Positions 27,404 to 36,159 of a stretch of 64,000 bases of DNA are shown here, piece by piece. Origin of the DNA: Hyphomicrobiaceae bacterium (GTDB taxonomy: Bacteria; Pseudomonadota; Alphaproteobacteria; Rhizobiales; Hyphomicrobiaceae); NCBI GenBank assembly GCA_041397645.1, contig JAWKWE010000004.1, positions 496,001 through 560,000 on the forward strand. Reading direction: 5' to 3'. The notes below the pieces were generated by a model that saw nothing but the letters and a program-made list of their open reading frames with translations, ran no database searches and was not told where the DNA came from. The first letter of the stretch is position 1. Each line of letters begins with the position of its first letter. The translations under genes were made by a program, and so were the position numbers.

Positions 27404-28354
27404 TCAGTGCCCGGCAGCCGCAGCCGCGCCTTCCGCGATTGCGCCAGCACCCCAAACGTAGATGCAGGCGAAGAGGAACAGCCAGACCACGTCGACGAAG
27501 TGCCAGTACCAGGCAGCCGCTTCAAAACCGAAATGCTGCTGCGGCGTGAAGGCCCCCCGCATCGCGCGAACCAGACACACGAGCAGGAACAGCGTGCCGA
27601 TGATCACGTGAGCGCCGTGGAAGCCGGTCGCCATAAAGAATGTCGAGCCGTAGGTATGGCCTGCAAAGCTGAAACCAGCGTGGCTGTATTCCAGATACTG
27701 CAAGAAGGTGAAGGTTGCGCCGAGCAGAACGGTCAGCACGAGGCCGATGACGAGGCCACGGCGGTCGTTCTTGAGCAGAGCATGGTGCGCCCAGGTCACC
27801 GTACAGCCCGAAGTCAGCAGGATCAGCGTGTTGACCAGCGGCAGACCCCAGGGGTTGAACGTGTGCTTGAAGAAGCCCGGCGTCATCGTTGCGGTGGCAT
27901 CGATCGGCACGGGCGGCCACACGCCACCATAAACCTGATTACGTGTCGTCAAGCCGACGAGTTCAGAGTTGTTGGTCAACTCATGCACGCCCGCAGGGAA
28001 CAGGGCGCTGTCGAAATAGCCCCAGAACCAAGCCACGAAGAACATCACTTCCGAAGCGATGAACAGGATCATACCGTAGCGCAGATGGAGCTGAACAACG
28101 GGTGTGTGATCGCCCTTGTTGGCCTCGCGGATGACATCCAGCCACCACGCCCAGGCCGTAGCGATGAGCGCCAGCATACCCATACCAAACAGGTAAGGAC
28201 CCTTGATGCCGAATACGCCCTGTCCGTCGACATGCGTGCGCATCAGCGCGATGAAGCCAAGAGCCGTCACAAACGCCGAAATCGACGCCAACAGCGGCCA
28301 TGGGCTTGGATCGACAAGGTGATAGTCGTGATGCTTCGCGTGCGTATCGGCCAT
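27404..28354 (-). CDS. ctaE: cytochrome c oxidase subunit III
   Basis: Subunit III stabilises the catalytic core of the aa3-type oxidase. The 316-residue protein has seven membrane spans and family segments SEVMFFVAWFWGYF near residue 100, YLEYSHAGF near 220 and FHGAHVIIGT near 245. The C-terminus carries the WYWHFVDVVWLFLF motif. The ATG at 28354 follows GGAG and gives the typical N-terminus MADTHAKHHDYHLVDPSPWP. A longer frame to 28396 is unlikely. It is followed by a terminator. Confidence 0.97.
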   Translation of the reverse strand: MADTHAKHHDYHLVDPSPWPLLASISAFVTALGFIALMRTHVDGQGVFGIKGPYLFGMGMLALIATAWAWWLDVIREANKGDHTPVVQLHLRYGMILFIASEVMFFVAWFWGYFDSALFPAGVHELTNNSELVGLTTRNQVYGGVWPPVPIDATATMTPGFFKHTFNPWGLPLVNTLILLTSGCTVTWAHHALLKNDRRGLVIGLVLTVLLGATFTFLQYLEYSHAGFSFAGHTYGSTFFMATGFHGAHVIIGTLFLLVCLVRAMRGAFTPQQHFGFEAAAWYWHFVDVVWLFLFACIYVWGAGAIAEGAAAAAGH

Positions 28355-28508
28355 ATCGTTCTCCGTCGTCCCCGTTCGTTCTCCCGATCCGGACACCTTT
28401 TGGTCAGCCCGGCTTCGCTCTTATTCGTTTCCGTTCTTCTTACTCTCCGGTAGCAGGCAAACGGTGGGCCGGAAACCGGATAATCTTATAATCGTCAAAG
28501 TGCCGTCT

Positions 28509-29105
28509 TCAGCCACCACCGCCCTGCGCGGCGGTAGTGCCCGCCGTGCGCGCAACAGGGTAGAAGACATAAGACAGCGTCAAATTCTCCAAGTCGGCCG
28601 TATCGCGATCTTCGACAATCTTAGGATCAACGAAGAAGCTGACCGGCATTTCCACGGTCTGCCCCGGTTTGAGCGTCTGCTCGGTAAAGCAGAAGCACTG
28701 GATCTTATTGAAGTAGAGACCGGCTGCCTCAGGCGCCACGTTGAACGCGGCCGTGCCGGTTAGCGTCTGGTCCGACAGATTGGTAGCTCGGAAGAAGGCC
28801 AGCGCGTTCTCGCCGATTTTGACGTCCATCGTGGGCTGGACGGGCTCGAACTTCCAAGCAAGGTGCGGAGACACGTTCGCGTCGAATCGCACGGTGATCA
28901 CTTTGTCGAGCACTTTATCGGGGGCCGCAACGGCGCGCTGCGTGGTCCCGCCATAGCCGGTGACCTGGCAGAATATGCTGTAGAGCAGAGGCGAGGCTGC
29001 CGTGATCCCGCTCATGACGGCAAGCGCAGCCAGGCAGCCCATAACAACTTTGCGGTTGCTGCCGGGGCGGACATTGGCGCTGTTATCGTCGGGCGTGGTG
29101 CTCAC
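28509..29105 (-). CDS. ctaG: cytochrome c oxidase assembly protein CtaG (Cox11)
   Basis: CtaG delivers copper to the CuB site of subunit I. The 198-residue protein has one N-terminal span (VVMGCLAALAVMSGITAASPLLYSIFC in parts, about residues 19–45) and a periplasmic beta-sandwich with the copper-binding pair in KIQCFCFTEQ near residue 138. The start is GTG at 29105 with GAGG nine bases upstream. It lies between the 51-residue gene and ctaE. Confidence 0.95.
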   Translation of the reverse strand: MSTTPDDNSANVRPGSNRKVVMGCLAALAVMSGITAASPLLYSIFCQVTGYGGTTQRAVAAPDKVLDKVITVRFDANVSPHLAWKFEPVQPTMDVKIGENALAFFRATNLSDQTLTGTAAFNVAPEAAGLYFNKIQCFCFTEQTLKPGQTVEMPVSFFVDPKIVEDRDTADLENLTLSYVFYPVARTAGTTAAQGGGG

Positions 29106-29117
29106 CTGCTTCGTTCC

Positions 29118-29273
29118 TCAGTTCACATGACCGCTCATGGCCGAGCCAAAGCGGATGATCGTTGCGGCGTAAAACATGAGCACCATGGCAACGAGCAAAA
29201 GTGCAATCGCCAAGGAACGCCGGCGCGTCGCCGGGCCAACAAGGTCTGTGTCTTTCTTGAGATCGTCTGCCAT
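29118..29273 (-). CDS. small oxidase-cluster membrane protein
   Basis: A 51-residue frame, MADDLKKDTDLV through GSAMSGHVN, lies exactly between ctaB and ctaG, with gaps of eight and 12 bases. Residues 1–19 are polar and basic (TRRRS), and about 20–42 form one span (LAIALLLVAMVLMFYAATII). Small proteins of this plan occur at the same place in other alphaproteobacterial cta clusters and are sometimes labelled CoxF or oxidase assembly. That function is unproven. The tight spacing supports a real gene. Confidence 0.8.
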   Translation of the reverse strand: MADDLKKDTDLVGPATRRRSLAIALLLVAMVLMFYAATIIRFGSAMSGHVN

Positions 29274-29281
29274 CGCGAACA

Positions 29282-30211
29282 TCAACCCAACAGGCGCTGC
29301 CAGGCGTGCTCGCCAAGCAAGACCACAAACAGCAAGAAAAGATAGAAGATCGAAAAGCCAAACAGCTGTTTGGCTGCCGCGTCGGCCTCACGCCCCTGCG
29401 TAATGCGGCGCACCTTATCGGCCAGATACAGAAAAATCGCACCGGCAACGAGGGCCGACACGAGATAGAGCGGTCCGGCAAACCCGATAAACGCAGGCAG
29501 CGTTGCCAACGGCACCAGCAGCCAGGAGTAGATCACGATCTGGCGACGTGTCTCCGCAGGGCCAGCGACAACCGGCAGCATCGGCACACCGACGCGCTCG
29601 TAATCGCGGCAACGGTAGAGCGCCAGCGCCCAGAAGTGGGGAGGCGTCCACATGAAGATGATGAGGAACAGGACGATGCTTTCAAGGCTGACGCTTCCGG
29701 TCACGGCGGCCCAGCCGATCATGGGAGGAAAAGCGCCAGCAGCACCGCCGATGACGATGTTCTGGGGCGTCTTACGTTTCAGCCACATCGTATAGACGAA
29801 CAGGTAGTAGGCGATGGTCAGAGCCAACAGCGCCCCGGCAACCCAGTTCACCAGAACCCCGAGCGTCAGGACAGAAAACACCGAAAGAACCGCGCCGAAT
29901 TGAAGCGCCTCGCCTGCAGTGACGCGACCACGTGGAATGGGGCGCGCCGCCGTGCGCTGCATGCGCGCGTCGATATCGGCGTCGTACCACATGTTAAGGG
30001 CACCCGACGCACCAGCACCGATGGCGATCGAAAGAAGTGCAATAACACCGATGACTGGATGAATGACACCCGGTGCCGCGATCATGCCGGTCAAAGCCGT
30101 CAGAACGACGAGCGACATCACCCGCGGCTTCATCAGCGCGATGAAATCCCCAACCGAAGGCTCACCCGCTTGGGCGCCCGCCGTTGTTGCGTCGATCCCG
30201 ATCTCGGCCAT
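29282..30211 (-). CDS. ctaB: heme o synthase (protoheme IX farnesyltransferase)
   Basis: CtaB attaches a farnesyl group to heme b, giving heme o, the precursor of heme a. The 309-residue polytopic UbiA-family enzyme has the prenyl-diphosphate-binding Asp-rich motif NMWYDADIDARMQRTAARPIPRG near residues 85–107 (in parts) and the second conserved loop YRCRDYERVGVPMLPVVAG near 210–228. I chose ATG 30211 with GGAG upstream; an in-frame start at 30259 adds 16 residues. Confidence 0.96.
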   Translation of the reverse strand: MAEIGIDATTAGAQAGEPSVGDFIALMKPRVMSLVVLTALTGMIAAPGVIHPVIGVIALLSIAIGAGASGALNMWYDADIDARMQRTAARPIPRGRVTAGEALQFGAVLSVFSVLTLGVLVNWVAGALLALTIAYYLFVYTMWLKRKTPQNIVIGGAAGAFPPMIGWAAVTGSVSLESIVLFLIIFMWTPPHFWALALYRCRDYERVGVPMLPVVAGPAETRRQIVIYSWLLVPLATLPAFIGFAGPLYLVSALVAGAIFLYLADKVRRITQGREADAAAKQLFGFSIFYLFLLFVVLLGEHAWQRLLG

Positions 30212-30312
30212 GGGCCAGATGCTCCTCAAGGTCGGCGCGGTTCTTTGCCGTGCCGCCATTATTTATTTTCGCAACCAGATCGGCTTGGCGTTTGAGCCGC
30301 ACCGGAGGAAGA

Positions 30313-30339
30313 GGCGGGCGGCAAGTAGGGGCCGCCCGC
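30313..30339 (-). other. intercistronic hairpin between ctaD and ctaB
   Basis: A nine-base GC-only stem (GCGGGCGGC / GCCGCCCGC) with an eight-base loop lies 15 bases from the ctaD stop. There is no T-run on either strand, so it is not an ordinary terminator. It may stabilise or attenuate the transcript between subunit I and heme o synthase. Confidence 0.5.
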
Positions 30340-30353
30340 TCCTGTCCGTAGTC

Positions 30354-31979
30354 TTAGTGGTGATCGCCAGCCGCGATGCGCGGCAGCGTTTCATAGGAGT
30401 GGAAGGCCGGCGGAGACGGCAGGGTCCACTCGAGCGTCGTTGCGCCAATGCCCCACGGATTGCCAGCCGCCTTCTCTTTACGGATGAAGTAGGCGTGGAA
30501 CATGCTCACTAGGAACAGCACCGTAGCTGCAGCGGTGATGTATGCGCCAATCGACGAGATGTTGTTCCAATATGCGAAGCCATCCGGATAGTCCGCGTAA
30601 TGGCGCGGCATTCCCGACAGACCAAGGAAGTGCTGCGGGAAGAACAGCAGGTTGGCGCCAATGAACGTCAGCCAGAAATGCACCTTGGCGATCGTATCGT
30701 TGTACATGTAGCCCGACATCTTCGGGAACCAGTAATACCAGCCCGCAAAGATCGAGAACACGGCGCCAAGCGACAGCACGTAGTGGAAGTGCGCGACGAC
30801 GTAATATGTGTTGTGCAGCGCGCGATCGATGCCGGCGTTGGAGCACATGACACCCGTGACGCCGCCAACCGTGAACAGGAAGATGAAGCCCAGCGCCCAC
30901 ACCATAGGTGCGCGGAACTGGATGGAGCCGCCCCACATCGTGGCGATCCAAGAGAAGATCTTCACGCCCGTCGGCACCGCGATAACCATGGTCGCGAACA
31001 TGAAGTAGGCCTGCGTGTCGACCGAGAGACCCGCGGTGTACATGTGGTGCGCCCACACGATGAAGCCGACGAGGCCGATCGCGACCATGGCGTAGGCCAT
31101 GCCGAGGTAGCCGAAGACGGGCTTACGCGAGAAGGTCGAAACGATGTGGCTGATCATGCCGAAGCCCGGAAGGATGAGGATGTAAACCTCCGGGTGCCCG
31201 AAGAACCAGAACAGATGCGCGTACAGCAGCGGGTCGCCGCCGCCAGCGGGATCATAGAACGTGGTCCCGAAATTGCGGTCCGTCAGCAGCATGGTGATAG
31301 CGCCGGCCAGAACCGGCAGCGACAGAAGCAGCAGGAACGCCGTGATCAGCACCGACCAGACGAACAGCGGCATCTTGTGTAGCGTCATGCCGGGTGCGCG
31401 CATGTTGAAGATGGTGGTGATGAAGTTGATCGCGCCGAGGATCGAAGATGCACCGGCGAGATGCAGCGACAGAATACCGAAATCGACGGCCGGACCAGGG
31501 TGGCCGATCGTGCTCGACAGCGGTGCCACGACGATCCAACCCGTACCCACGCCGTTTGCGTCGGCCGTACCGGGGACGAACATCGAGAGCAGGAGCAGAG
31601 CGAACGCGGCCGGAAGCAGCCAGAAAGAGATGTTGTTCATGCGCGGGAACGCCATGTCAGGCGCACCGATCATGAGCGGAACGAACCAGTTGCCGAAACC
31701 GCCGATCATGGCCGGCATGACCATGAAGAACACCATGATCAGGCCGTGGGCGGTAACGAACACGTTGTAGACGCCTTCATCGGCAAAGTACTGCATGCCC
31801 GGATGCTGAAGCTCCAAGCGCATCATCACCGAAAGAAAACCGCCGATGACGCCCGCCATGATGGCAAACAACAGATACATCGTGCCGATGTCTTTGTGGT
31901 TCGTCGAACAAAACCAGCGCTTAAAGAACGGTGGCGCATGATCGTGGTCATCATGTGCCGCGTATGCCGTGCTACCCAT
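30354..31979 (-). CDS. ctaD: cytochrome c oxidase subunit I
   Basis: Subunit I holds heme a and the heme a3–CuB centre where oxygen is reduced. The 541-residue protein has twelve spans, the heme a ligand region TAHGLIMVFFMVMPAMIGGFGN (in parts), the CuB/Tyr motif GHPEVYILILPGFG near residue 275 with the paired HH in FIVWAHHMYTAG, and the heme ligands in HNTYYVVAHFHYVLS near 400. The H-P-E-V-Y motif marks an A-type proton-pumping oxidase. AAGG precedes the ATG. It lies 85 bases downstream of ctaC. Confidence 0.98.
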   Translation of the reverse strand: MGSTAYAAHDDHDHAPPFFKRWFCSTNHKDIGTMYLLFAIMAGVIGGFLSVMMRLELQHPGMQYFADEGVYNVFVTAHGLIMVFFMVMPAMIGGFGNWFVPLMIGAPDMAFPRMNNISFWLLPAAFALLLLSMFVPGTADANGVGTGWIVVAPLSSTIGHPGPAVDFGILSLHLAGASSILGAINFITTIFNMRAPGMTLHKMPLFVWSVLITAFLLLLSLPVLAGAITMLLTDRNFGTTFYDPAGGGDPLLYAHLFWFFGHPEVYILILPGFGMISHIVSTFSRKPVFGYLGMAYAMVAIGLVGFIVWAHHMYTAGLSVDTQAYFMFATMVIAVPTGVKIFSWIATMWGGSIQFRAPMVWALGFIFLFTVGGVTGVMCSNAGIDRALHNTYYVVAHFHYVLSLGAVFSIFAGWYYWFPKMSGYMYNDTIAKVHFWLTFIGANLLFFPQHFLGLSGMPRHYADYPDGFAYWNNISSIGAYITAAATVLFLVSMFHAYFIRKEKAAGNPWGIGATTLEWTLPSPPAFHSYETLPRIAAGDHH

Positions 31980-32064
31980 GTGTCCTTACCCTTGGCTTGA
32001 ATATCTATTTGTTGTTGTGCTGGCCCCGCACGTCAGGCAGGGCCGCGCTTCCCCGGACGAAACG

Positions 32065-33045
32065 TTACTGAACCTGCGCCAACGCCTGATTGGCGCGCTG
32101 CGTATCCACAGCGGCCTTCAGGATCTCGGCGGCTTTCTTTTTGTCCTTAGCCTTCAGGGCGGCCATCCAGGCATCGTAGACTTCAGGCTTCACAACGCGG
32201 ACGGCGATCGGCATACCAGAGTGGTTCTTGCCGCACAGCACCGAGCATTGACCGTAGAAAATCCCTTCCTTGTCGGGCTGGAACCAGACTGCGGCAGTGC
32301 GGCCGGGCACAGCCTGCTGCTTCACGCCAAAGGAGGGGATCGTCCAGGAGTGGATGACGTCGTTCGACGTCACCAGAAGATGCACCACCTTGCCGAGCGG
32401 GACTGCGATTTCCTGGTCGACGGTCAGCTGACGCGGCTCGTTGCGCTCCTTCCAGACGTCGCGAGCAGCCGCATAAACAGCCTCACGACGAGCAGTGCCT
32501 TCGAGGCTGCCAAACTTATCGTTGAATTCCTTCTCGCCGATCTTGGCTTTGAGCACGTCCTCGTCATGCAGCATGTTCGAGGACAGCGTAATACCTTGAT
32601 CGAGATACTCGTGGTCCCAGAACCAAGCGTTGCCGGTCGCCTTGATGGTCAGGTCGGGCTTGGGAAAGCGATACTGCTCGAAAAGCAGCTTGAAGGACGG
32701 GATGGCGATCGCGACCAGAATGAGGATCGGAATGATGGTCCAGGCCACCTCAAGCGCGGTGTTGTGAGACGTGCGCGATGGCGTAGGATTAGACTTCTCG
32801 TTGAAGCGGAACATTACGTAGAGCATCAACAACAAGACGAATAACGCAATCGCGATAATGATCATGTTGATGTTATTGTAGAGGTCGCTCAGCTCGGTCA
32901 TGATGCTCGTGGCTGGCTGCTGCAAACCCAGCTCGCCGTCGGTCGGCTGGCCAAGTCCGGCCATTGCTGGCGTCGTAAAGCTTGAAAGATAAGCAAGGCC
33001 GGCGATTGCCGAGCCGGTAACCGCGCCAAACAAGCGTCTCAACAT
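32065..33045 (-). CDS. ctaC: cytochrome c oxidase subunit II
   Basis: Subunit II accepts electrons from cytochrome c through its CuA centre. The 326-residue protein has a signal segment (GSAIAGLAYLSSFTTPAMAG), two spans at about 50–75 and 95–120, and a periplasmic cupredoxin domain. The CuA ligands are in YGQCSVLCGKNHSGMP near residues 258–273 with the upstream His in DVIHSWTIPSFG. GGGAG precedes the ATG. It is the first gene of the oxidase cluster. Confidence 0.97.
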   Translation of the reverse strand: MLRRLFGAVTGSAIAGLAYLSSFTTPAMAGLGQPTDGELGLQQPATSIMTELSDLYNNINMIIIAIALFVLLLMLYVMFRFNEKSNPTPSRTSHNTALEVAWTIIPILILVAIAIPSFKLLFEQYRFPKPDLTIKATGNAWFWDHEYLDQGITLSSNMLHDEDVLKAKIGEKEFNDKFGSLEGTARREAVYAAARDVWKERNEPRQLTVDQEIAVPLGKVVHLLVTSNDVIHSWTIPSFGVKQQAVPGRTAAVWFQPDKEGIFYGQCSVLCGKNHSGMPIAVRVVKPEVYDAWMAALKAKDKKKAAEILKAAVDTQRANQALAQVQ

Positions 33046-33439
33046 GGTCTCGCTCCCGGTTCACCCTTTCGCAGACCGCCGGGCCTCGAAGCAGGTGTGT
33101 CGTTTTGTTCTTGGGCCTGCCAATGAGCCAGCAGGACCGCTCCCCCGTACTTTCAAAGTCGCAACCCGGTTTGGGCTCCGGGACCGCGGGGTGTCGCTGC
33201 GGCAGACGACGCGCGCAAAACTCCCCCGTATGGAAGAGAGCACAACCGCTTTATTTGTCTCAAGTCAAGTTTTGTGCGTCATTTTTTCGCGATAGACCTG
33301 CGCGAATCATCGCACACGTTTAGCTGCCTTCTGATCTGCGACAGGACAGAATTCGGCCCTATTGATTGCCGAGTAACCCGCCCGTTGCCTGCAACAGCAG
33401 AGCGGCCTGCGCTCTACTTGACCCGACCCAGGAGTGACC
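33046..33439. other. divergent gap between ctaC and IalB gene
   Basis: This 394-base stretch must hold the promoters of the oxidase cluster (minus) and the IalB-type gene (plus). On the minus strand TTGACT at about 33266–33271 could be a -35 box but has no good -10 at 17 bases. No convincing gene or repeat is visible. Confidence 0.4.
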
Positions 33440-33982
33440 GTGCCCGACATCGATGCCTTTCGCGCCTGGTACCGACGCGCTCTTCTCATTCTCGCCGCTG
33501 CTTTTGGCATTGCGGGTTCCGTCGGCCACTCAGCCTTTGCTGTCGACGCACCGGAAGGGACGGTGAAGGCCCAACACGGCGATTGGCAGGTGGTGTGTAA
33601 GGATCCTCCCCCCGGCGCAAAGTCTCCTGTTTGCGCACTGGTGCAAAGCGTCACGGCTGAAGACCGCAACAACATCGGCCTCACTGTCTATTTCCAGAAG
33701 TTTTCCAATGGAACGCGCGTGCTGCGCGTGTTTGCCCCGCTCGGCGTGCTCCTTCCCCCCGGTCTCGGCTTGAAGATCGACAACAAGGACGTGGGCCACG
33801 CTCCTTTTTTGCGGTGCCATAACTTTGCCTGTTATGCACAGGTCGTTGTCGAGGATCCCCTCATCGAGCAGCTGAAGACCGGGAAGACGGCCATCTTCAT
33901 CATCTTCCAGACCGAGGAAGCCGGTATCGGCATCCCGATCTCGCTCAAAGGATTTGCCGAAGCACTCGCCGACCTCAACTAA
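33440..33982 (+). CDS. invasion-associated locus B (IalB) family protein
   Basis: The 180-residue exported protein belongs to the IalB family, known from Bartonella and widespread in free-living Hyphomicrobiales, where its role is unclear. It has a signal peptide (ALLILAAAFGIAGSVGHSAFA, cleavage near residue 36), the family opening HGDWQVVCKD and four cysteines arranged as two likely disulfides (VVCKD/VCALV and LRCHNFACY). I chose GTG 33440, five bases after GGAG. A GTG at 33434 is also in frame. The name does not imply virulence here. Confidence 0.9.
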   Translation: MPDIDAFRAWYRRALLILAAAFGIAGSVGHSAFAVDAPEGTVKAQHGDWQVVCKDPPPGAKSPVCALVQSVTAEDRNNIGLTVYFQKFSNGTRVLRVFAPLGVLLPPGLGLKIDNKDVGHAPFLRCHNFACYAQVVVEDPLIEQLKTGKTAIFIIFQTEEAGIGIPISLKGFAEALADLN

Positions 33983-34034
33983 CGTTGACGATCCAGAGCG
34001 TTGTAAATCCAGCCTGTTTCGCACTTCGGTACGC

Positions 34035-34073
34035 AAAAAAGATCAGGGCGTCGCCCAGATAGACGACGCCCTG
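34035..34073 (-). terminator. terminator of the phasin gene
   Basis: A ten-base stem (CAGGGCGTCG / CGACGCCCTG) with a ten-base loop is followed on the minus strand by ATCTTTTTT. It lies 30 bases past the phasin stop and also faces the IalB gene. It may act in both directions, but the T-run favours the minus strand. Confidence 0.8.
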
Positions 34074-34102
34074 AATTGTTTCCGAAAGGAGCGGCGGGAA
34101 CC

Positions 34103-34534
34103 TTAGGCGACCTTCCGCTCAAGGCGCTGCTCGCCATCGGGAATCTCGCGCTCGACGCCATCGACCAGCTCAAGCGTATCCCGCCGTTGGCGAGCGGGCA
34201 TGTGCAGAACCGCGGCGGGGCCCGAGGGCCGAGAGAACGCAATCGAGATGTTACGATTGGCCTCCGTGTAGGAGTGGCTGAGTTCGTCCCAGTAGCCCCT
34301 ATAGGCGCTCGTCAGCTGGGACGACGATTTTGCGTGCAACAGATTGGTGCTCAAAGCCATGGAAGCACGCATCTGCCTGGCTGCAAGGTGAGCAATTTCA
34401 AGCTGCCAGCGTCCGGCAGCCTTCAACGCAGGCTGCCAGAAGGAGGATGCAATATCTGCACCCTGAAAAAGAACTTCATAAAAGTCGTGCGCCGGCGAGG
34501 TCGGCCCGCGCGGATTTGAGAAATCAGAACTCAT
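34103..34534 (-). CDS. phasin-like protein
   Basis: The 143-residue protein resembles the phasin family, which coats polyhydroxyalkanoate granules. It is largely helical without a signal peptide or membrane span. The recognisable part is WQLEIAHLAARQMRAS, NLLHAKSSSQL and YWDELSHSYTEANRNIS at about residues 43–95, matching the W-Q-x-E and helix spacing of short rhizobial phasins. A terminator follows it, supporting expression. PHA synthase and depolymerase genes are not in the window. Assignment is by pattern and not certain. Confidence 0.75.
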   Translation of the reverse strand: MSSDFSNPRGPTSPAHDFYEVLFQGADIASSFWQPALKAAGRWQLEIAHLAARQMRASMALSTNLLHAKSSSQLTSAYRGYWDELSHSYTEANRNISIAFSRPSGPAAVLHMPARQRRDTLELVDGVEREIPDGEQRLERKVA

Positions 34535-34981
34535 TGAAACACCCTCTTAAGCGAACAGCGTCGCTCCCTAGACTCATTCTTCTGGTTACGCATTTCAGCT
34601 GGCAATACGCGCCGGCTATCCCCGCCGGATCGTTGTGTGGAACACCCACCTTGGGGAGTAGGTAATATCTCCTACCATAGCGTCAATGATCTAACTCAAA
34701 ATTGTGACCGGCTGATGCCGCCCGCTCGTTTGTTCGACCAGCGTTCGCACAGATCTGCGCAATCACGGGTTGTGCCTCTGGGGGCCTGGGAACACTAATG
34801 TTTCCACGCATTCCGACGTGATCGGATTTTCAACATAGCGACTATTGATTCGCCTAAGGTGCGTCGATAAGGTGACGATCACTCAGTGTTCGTTTGATTT
34901 TTGTTGGCTGCGTTTTTCATGCGGGGGCATAGGGGCGAGTCTTGGCCCACAATGCTCGGTCACGCGGTCCGTGACTGGGTA
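34535..34981. other. divergent gap between phasin and BcsS-like genes
   Basis: This 447-base region contains no convincing gene. It holds the dyad at 34658–34675 and AT-richer DNA (34680–34910) likely to contain promoters. The first 80 bases upstream of the BcsS-like start are an open frame that could instead be its 5' end. Confidence 0.4.
34658..34675. promoter_or_regulatory. dyad-symmetric operator candidate
   Basis: GTAGG and CCTAC arms flank a partly symmetric centre, GTAGG-N2-ATAT-N2-CCTAC, with 14 of 18 positions symmetric. It lies 124 bases upstream of the phasin start. This would suit a dimeric regulator. No regulator gene is adjacent. Confidence 0.4.
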
Positions 34982-35767
34982 ATGACGTTGCGCGTTGCGA
35001 AGCCGCTCCTGCTGACCGCTTCGATCCAGCTTTTTGCTCTCCTTCCATCCCCCATTCACGCCGACGAACCCGCACAGCCCAAGTACGGATGGCGCGAAGT
35101 GTGGACCGGTGGCGATACCATGCGCGATGTCTGGCTTCTCTACAGTGGCGTAACGCTCGCACCATGGAGCGAGCACGTATACGACCCAGGCTGGCGAATT
35201 CGCGCGCAGGCTGGGTATGGGCAGTACAATTACATGATCAAGTCCGACGGTGTTCCCACATCCTATCGCGGCGATGTGAGCTACGCCGATGCTCTCATTG
35301 GCTACCACTGGCGCGTCGGCGAATTGACCGCCAAGCTGTTTGGCGGTCTGGCAACCATCGAGCACAGAGCGCTGGCCGAAGCATCCGACGGTCGCGTATT
35401 GGGGCGCGAGTGGGGCCCGAAGGGCCTCGTCGAACTTTGGCTTAACATCGGAAGTACGCAGTTCACATCGCTGAATTTGTCCTTCACCACCGCTCATCGC
35501 ACGGCGGCCGCCCGCTGGCGGTATGGCGTCAAACTGAATGAAGCGCTTTCGATCGGACCGGAGCTGCGTTTCGACACGAACGCCTTTCGCTATCAGAGCT
35601 ATGACAAGATTTTCGATTCCTACCTCGGACGGGCCGGCCTGTTTTTGACCTACAAATGGCCAGGAGTAGAAGTGTCGGTAGCCGGGGGCATCTCAGCCAA
35701 TGTCATCGGTATTGAAACCGACGATCTAAGCCCCTATGGCACCATCAACGTGCTTTTCCAGTTCTGA
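34982..35767 (+). CDS. BcsS-family outer-membrane beta-barrel protein
   Basis: The 261-residue protein resembles the CBP_BcsS family, annotated as cellulose biosynthesis protein BcsS. From ATG 34982 it has a signal peptide (VAKPLLLTASIQLFALLPSPIHA). The mature part alternates polar and hydrophobic residues in strands ending in aromatic Phe, as in outer-membrane barrels, with family-like VWTGGDTMRDVWLLYSG, RAQAGYGQYNY and LIGYHWRVGELTAKLFGG. The final residue is Phe. Earlier in-frame starts (34901 TTG, 34918 ATG) cannot be excluded. No bcsA/B/C genes are nearby, so a cellulose role is only inferred from the family name. Confidence 0.78.
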   Translation: MTLRVAKPLLLTASIQLFALLPSPIHADEPAQPKYGWREVWTGGDTMRDVWLLYSGVTLAPWSEHVYDPGWRIRAQAGYGQYNYMIKSDGVPTSYRGDVSYADALIGYHWRVGELTAKLFGGLATIEHRALAEASDGRVLGREWGPKGLVELWLNIGSTQFTSLNLSFTTAHRTAAARWRYGVKLNEALSIGPELRFDTNAFRYQSYDKIFDSYLGRAGLFLTYKWPGVEVSVAGGISANVIGIETDDLSPYGTINVLFQF

Positions 35768-35847
35768 CCGATCGGACGGGGTTGTGCCTGGCGCTGGCAT
35801 TTTGCAAGCATACTCTCCAATCCGAACTTGAGACGAGGTCGCTCCCC

Positions 35848-36159
35848 ATGCGCTTCAAGGCCCATGCGTTCCCACTGGCCGCATTTGTGATCGCACTTGC
35901 CGCACTTGGTGCGCACACCACGACCGCGCTGGCCAAGACGTGCGCGAGCGAGACTGTTGAAGCGCGGGGTGAACCCTCGCGCTACTTGTGGCTGGCTAAG
36001 ACCAAGACACGCGCCAACTGGCGGCGCAAGGTGCGCTCGATTCCGGAAATGGGTTCCGACTACGCCAATTGGGCGCGGGCGGAAAACACCGAGGAGAAGT
36101 GCTACAGCGGTCCATCTGGACACCTTTGCATCTTCTCGGGCACGCCCTGCCTGCCGTAA
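35848..36159 (+). CDS. small secreted cysteine-containing protein, unknown
   Basis: The 103-residue protein has a clear signal peptide (FPLAAFVIALAALGAHTTTALA) and a mature part of about 73 residues with four cysteines (KTCASE, EKCYSG, HLCIFS, TPCLP), suggesting two disulfides. It also contains WLAKTKTRANWRRKVR, a Trp/Arg-rich segment. I recall similar unnamed proteins in Hyphomicrobiales but no function. GAGG lies ten bases before the ATG. A longer start at 35782 would add a non-signal extension. Confidence 0.7.
   Translation: MRFKAHAFPLAAFVIALAALGAHTTTALAKTCASETVEARGEPSRYLWLAKTKTRANWRRKVRSIPEMGSDYANWARAENTEEKCYSGPSGHLCIFSGTPCLP

Noticed and set aside
27257..28453. Plus-strand 398-codon frame over ctaE and DUF983
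   Set aside because: It is complementary to ctaE and DUF983 coding sequence. The composition (His, Arg, Gln-rich) is typical of antisense translation of membrane-protein genes.
29306..30295. Plus-strand 329-codon frame over ctaB
   Set aside because: It mirrors the ctaB gene and is very rich in His, Arg and Asp with no hydrophobic core. It is a shadow frame.
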